From Xestospongia muta (Eukaryota > Porifera > Demospongiae > Haplosclerida > Petrosiidae), in assembly GCA_963693285.1 (NCBI GenBank), contig OY848918.1:20161484-20225483 (forward strand): a stretch of 64,000 nt of DNA, read 5' to 3'. The notes beneath the pieces were generated by a model. It did not search any database. It was not told the origin of the DNA and was given only the letters and a program-made list of their open reading frames with translations. Positions within the stretch are counted from its first letter, which is position 1; each line of letters starts with the position of its first letter. Positions 61,292-64,000 of this stretch are shown piece after piece. The translations under genes were made by a program, and so were the position numbers.

Positions 61292-62079
61292 GGCTTAATT
61301 ATCACAATACACAATAACTTTTTAAATATTAATTTTCTAGAATAAACATTATTCTAGGAATATGTCTACATTACTAATGACATTATGTTAATAAACTTAA
61401 TTTTGATGAATAAGTTCGTTCCAGGAAGTGACCACATTAATTTAATTTATTTTCAAATTTTGGTTTTGCCAATAATACGTAAGATAATTTCCAGTTCGTA
61501 TATTATAAGGTAGTTAATAAAAATAAAGAAAGTTACATAATAGACACTTCATTCCATTAATTAAGTCATTCAGCACTGGGAATATATATAAATTAATATT
61601 TCAATATAATAATTAAGTCATAGACTATATATAATCGCCAAATAATATAGATGATATATAATTATAAGTTGGCTGCTTTATATATTGTGTGCTGCCTATG
61701 ATAATAATGAATTTTAATATTGTAATCAACTCAATATTCTGTAATATCAGTATTGGTCCAGGAATAACATAATAATAGCTAAATATTATATTATAGTTGA
61801 AATTGGTCCTTTCCAAAGTTAATAGAAGTACTTCACATCAAAACTATTAAATAATTACTGTAATATTCGCTGCTCATTTTCTTTCAATTAAGGTCTGTTG
61901 ACAGTGAGCTGAAGAGGGATTTAATCTGAAATAAGTCTCTTGATTGATCTGAAAACTGAGCTAAGAAAGGTCTTTTTATACCTTACAGACAGTTTCACTT
62001 CCATATATTACAACTGGTCAGTAACAATAGATGTTAGATTTCAGTCACAGCTACAGAAAAGCAGCACGTGTCAGGTCTA
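61292..62079. other. AT-rich spacer
   Basis: No gene or clear repeat seen; the open frame at 61625-61816 is low-complexity. Confidence 0.5.
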
Positions 62080-62334
62080 TATTGTTCGGTTTTGCAGCTG
62101 GCCAACAGAAGAAAGTGATTGAGATTTAGAAGAGAGAGAATCATTTATGACTACTTGTTGTGTACATCCTTGTAGATAACTATGGAGCCAAGACAAGAGA
62201 AGAGAAGGAAGGTCAAGCAAAGATAAGGAGTCAAGTAGGGGATGGTGAGGGACAGAATCAAATACTTTTGTGAGGTCAAAAAAGACAACACAGACTGCTT
62301 TTTTGAGATCCAATGAGAAAACAAGAATTGACAA
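62080..62334 (-). pseudogene. Non-LTR retrotransposon reverse transcriptase fragment
   Basis: The minus strand reads VVFFDLTKVFDSVPHHPLLD, then LPSLLLSWLHSYLQG and QVVINDSLSS. This is the reverse transcriptase block FxDLxKAFDxVxH with the first catalytic aspartate, followed by the helix before the S/P-GVPQG motif. It looks most like L2/CR1/Jockey-type RTs. Only about 85 residues survive, and the sequence after SSVGQL loses homology before the YxDD block. It is a 5'- and 3'-truncated relic. Confidence 0.8.
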
Positions 62335-62502
62335 TTAATTGGATTTTTCTAAAGGATCATGTCAAACACAATGCTAGCACATTCACAACTTTCCTAGATA
62401 TTTAAGAGATAATAGTTTAAATTGACATGACTTAGCTGACAAAATAATGTCAAAAGATAAAGGTATGATAAATTATATTTTAATGCTTGTAAGCTTTGTT
62501 TA

Positions 62503-62587
62503 TTTTAAAACTTTGATGTAGTCAATTCTAAAAGAACAATTAATAATTACTTGTTCTTTTAGAATTGGCTACATCAAAGTTTAAAAA
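62503..62587. repeat. 85-bp hairpin
   Basis: The arms of about 37 bp (core AACTTTGATGTAGTCAATTC / GAATTGGCTACATCAAAGTT) pair with very few mismatches around an 11-bp AT-rich spacer. It may be a foldback MITE. Confidence 0.85.
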
Positions 62588-63013
62588 AGACTTTGCAACT
62601 TTTCAAGTTACAAGCAAACATCCAGTTTACATATTTTATACATTATAAGATAGTCATAATATGTTAATATTTACTTTGTTGTATTAAGTTAGTTAGTGAA
62701 CTGTCTTGTATTTAATTAAATTCTTGGAAATGTAATTATTTCATGATTGCATACACATGATATATATTTTAAACAGATCTCATACATCGTGACATTATTC
62801 TTTCTCTGATGTATGTTAATCCTGTGATGTTTCTAAATGATTGAGTACTTATCAATATTTACTATTAAAATATCAAGGAGCTATTCGGAGCCCTACCCAA
62901 TTTAATCGCAAAACAGGGAACCTCTTCTGGTATCAGGATATAATTTTCAACAACATATATCTATCAAACTCTATTTCCAATGGCGTAGTTTTCTCAGTAT
63001 AAGTGATCCAGAT

Positions 63014-64000
63014 GCATTGCAGGAGATGATGGAGGACATTGATATCAACTACAGTGATGATGATTTTGAAGGTACTGGTTATGTAGATGATGGATGACAA
63101 TTGTTTTTTAATAAAAATGAAAATAGTATTACTTTTACTATACCTAACAGTTACTGCTACTGTGTCTGTTGTTTCTACCCTGAACTTCAACTACTGCTGC
63201 TATTGGTCCAACTTCTACTACTATGTCTCCATTTCAAGACAATCTGGACTAACGAGCAACAACTCTCGAGAATATTCTGTTAATTATTTCAATCAACTAT
63301 GGATAAACACAATAAGTAATGAAATATTACATCAAACAAACCTTTATAGTCAACATTATATTAACTCTCATGATGATCATCTTCTGTACCATCCTATACA
63401 TTGATTGCATGATTTTACTATACATCAATTCATCCTAGGAGAGCTCTATAATTTTTCGATAACATTAGTAATCATAATAGGTGTTGTCAGTATACCATCT
63501 ATTCAAATATAATGGTGCACAAATTGGCCACATATCAATGACTGCTCTCAAAAAGTAATGTCCATCTGAAGATAAGTTTCTTCTTTTTCTAATTTCTTCA
63601 TCTATCAGACAATGATAACTATACTTCCTATATACAAGTTGGATATGATCACTTATTAGTCAGTTCCAATATACACTCTGAACAAAAACAGTAGTAAAAG
63701 AGGAGGGGATATCAGTTCTAAGAGTTGCCTATCTTTTCTTAGTACCTCCACAAAAAGCCACACAAAAGAGGGATGAATGCTTGGATACTTACTGATGCCA
63801 AGAGTGGCTACATGTGGAACTGGGACATCTACACTGGAAAATCTGAGTACTGAGATGGAGATTTATCACTGTCAACTCATGTTGTTCTTTACCTGATAGC
63901 TGACCTTCAAATTAAGGGTTAAAACCACACAAGTCCATACTTGTGTAGATGGCAATATGAAACTGGTTCTGAAATCTGTGGTACAGTCAAGCTAAGCAGA
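63014..64000 (+). pseudogene. piggyBac transposase wreck at the window end, PGBD4-like subfamily
   Basis: A likely first exon (63004-63080) follows a CAG acceptor and reads DALQEMMEDIDINYSDDDFE. Later frames give TNLYSQHYINSHDDH (63340), ELYNFSITLVIIIGVVSIPS (63440), KKPHKRGMNAWILTDAKSGY then MWNWDIYTGKSEY (63755-63850), STHVVLYLIADLQIKG, and GTVKLSR at the very end. These are in the correct piggyBac order, broken by many frame changes and stops; the catalytic aspartates are mostly outside legible stretches. The element continues beyond the window. A relative lies inverted at 17460-17880. Confidence 0.8.

Noticed and set aside
63087..63404. Plus-strand frames at the window end as separate small genes
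   Set aside because: They overlap decayed piggyBac blocks that read better in other frames.
1..64000. tRNA, rRNA or other structured RNA genes
   Set aside because: No tRNA A/B boxes in a cloverleaf context, rRNA blocks or other recognised RNA motifs were found by eye; a dedicated scan was not possible.

Overview
The window is AT-rich (roughly 70% A+T by eye) animal nuclear DNA. Genes are split by introns with GT-AG borders, and most of the rest is transposon debris. The gene content is an ankyrin + P-loop GTPase + death-domain receptor-like protein, with several piggyBac, CACTA-like and mariner-like elements. Compact introns beside very long ones fit a sponge such as a demosponge of the Amphimedon type; the taxon is an inference. 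No prokaryotic signature, rRNA, tRNA or CRISPR was seen.

Layout. 1-3330: remnants of two death-domain exons from an older copy of the main gene family. 4325-5796: an internally deleted CACTA-like element (ends CACTGTTAA) that keeps the last three exons of a transposase. 5850-7074: a decayed copy of the main gene's 5' region. 7084-7859: a piggyBac-like left end with three palindromes at exact 42-bp spacing and an N-terminal transposase exon. 8384-14340: mostly empty, with two candidate exons, an AT microsatellite and a perfect 58-bp palindrome. 14887-16593 (minus): a broken seven-exon transposon-type gene. 17460-19485: two piggyBac wrecks on opposite strands.

19821-26164 is the most interesting piece. 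It is a complete-looking 6.3-kb DNA transposon with matching 13-bp ends (CACTGCAAAAAAT) and a TA flank on both sides. It carries two divergent, apparently intact genes: a seven-exon, 541-residue SAM-domain protein (SAMD3-like) on the minus strand and a two-exon, 847-residue C2H2-finger transposase on the plus strand. They share a 113-bp intergenic promoter. The fragment at 4667-5649 belongs to the same transposase family.

29067-32616: three more copies of the 5'-flank repeat family, the last being the real 5' flank of the main gene. 32617-47580: the main gene, seven exons, 973 residues, intact (four ankyrin repeats, P-loop GTPase with long acidic/serine insert, COR-like region, death domain). 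Its introns hold several MITEs, a mariner-like element (40563-42596) and a deletion derivative of it (39329-40008). 48519-48975 (minus): fragment of a CXXC zinc-finger gene cut off at a duplication border. 49028-54283 and 55036-60288 are a direct segmental duplication, each copy with a differently broken piggyBac transposase; their 3' halves are almost identical while the 5' halves have diverged. 60607-62587: a repeat shared with the window's left edge, a non-LTR reverse transcriptase fragment and a hairpin. 63014-64000: another piggyBac wreck running off the end.

The overall picture is a decaying cluster of death-domain immune-type genes heavily invaded by cut-and-paste transposons.
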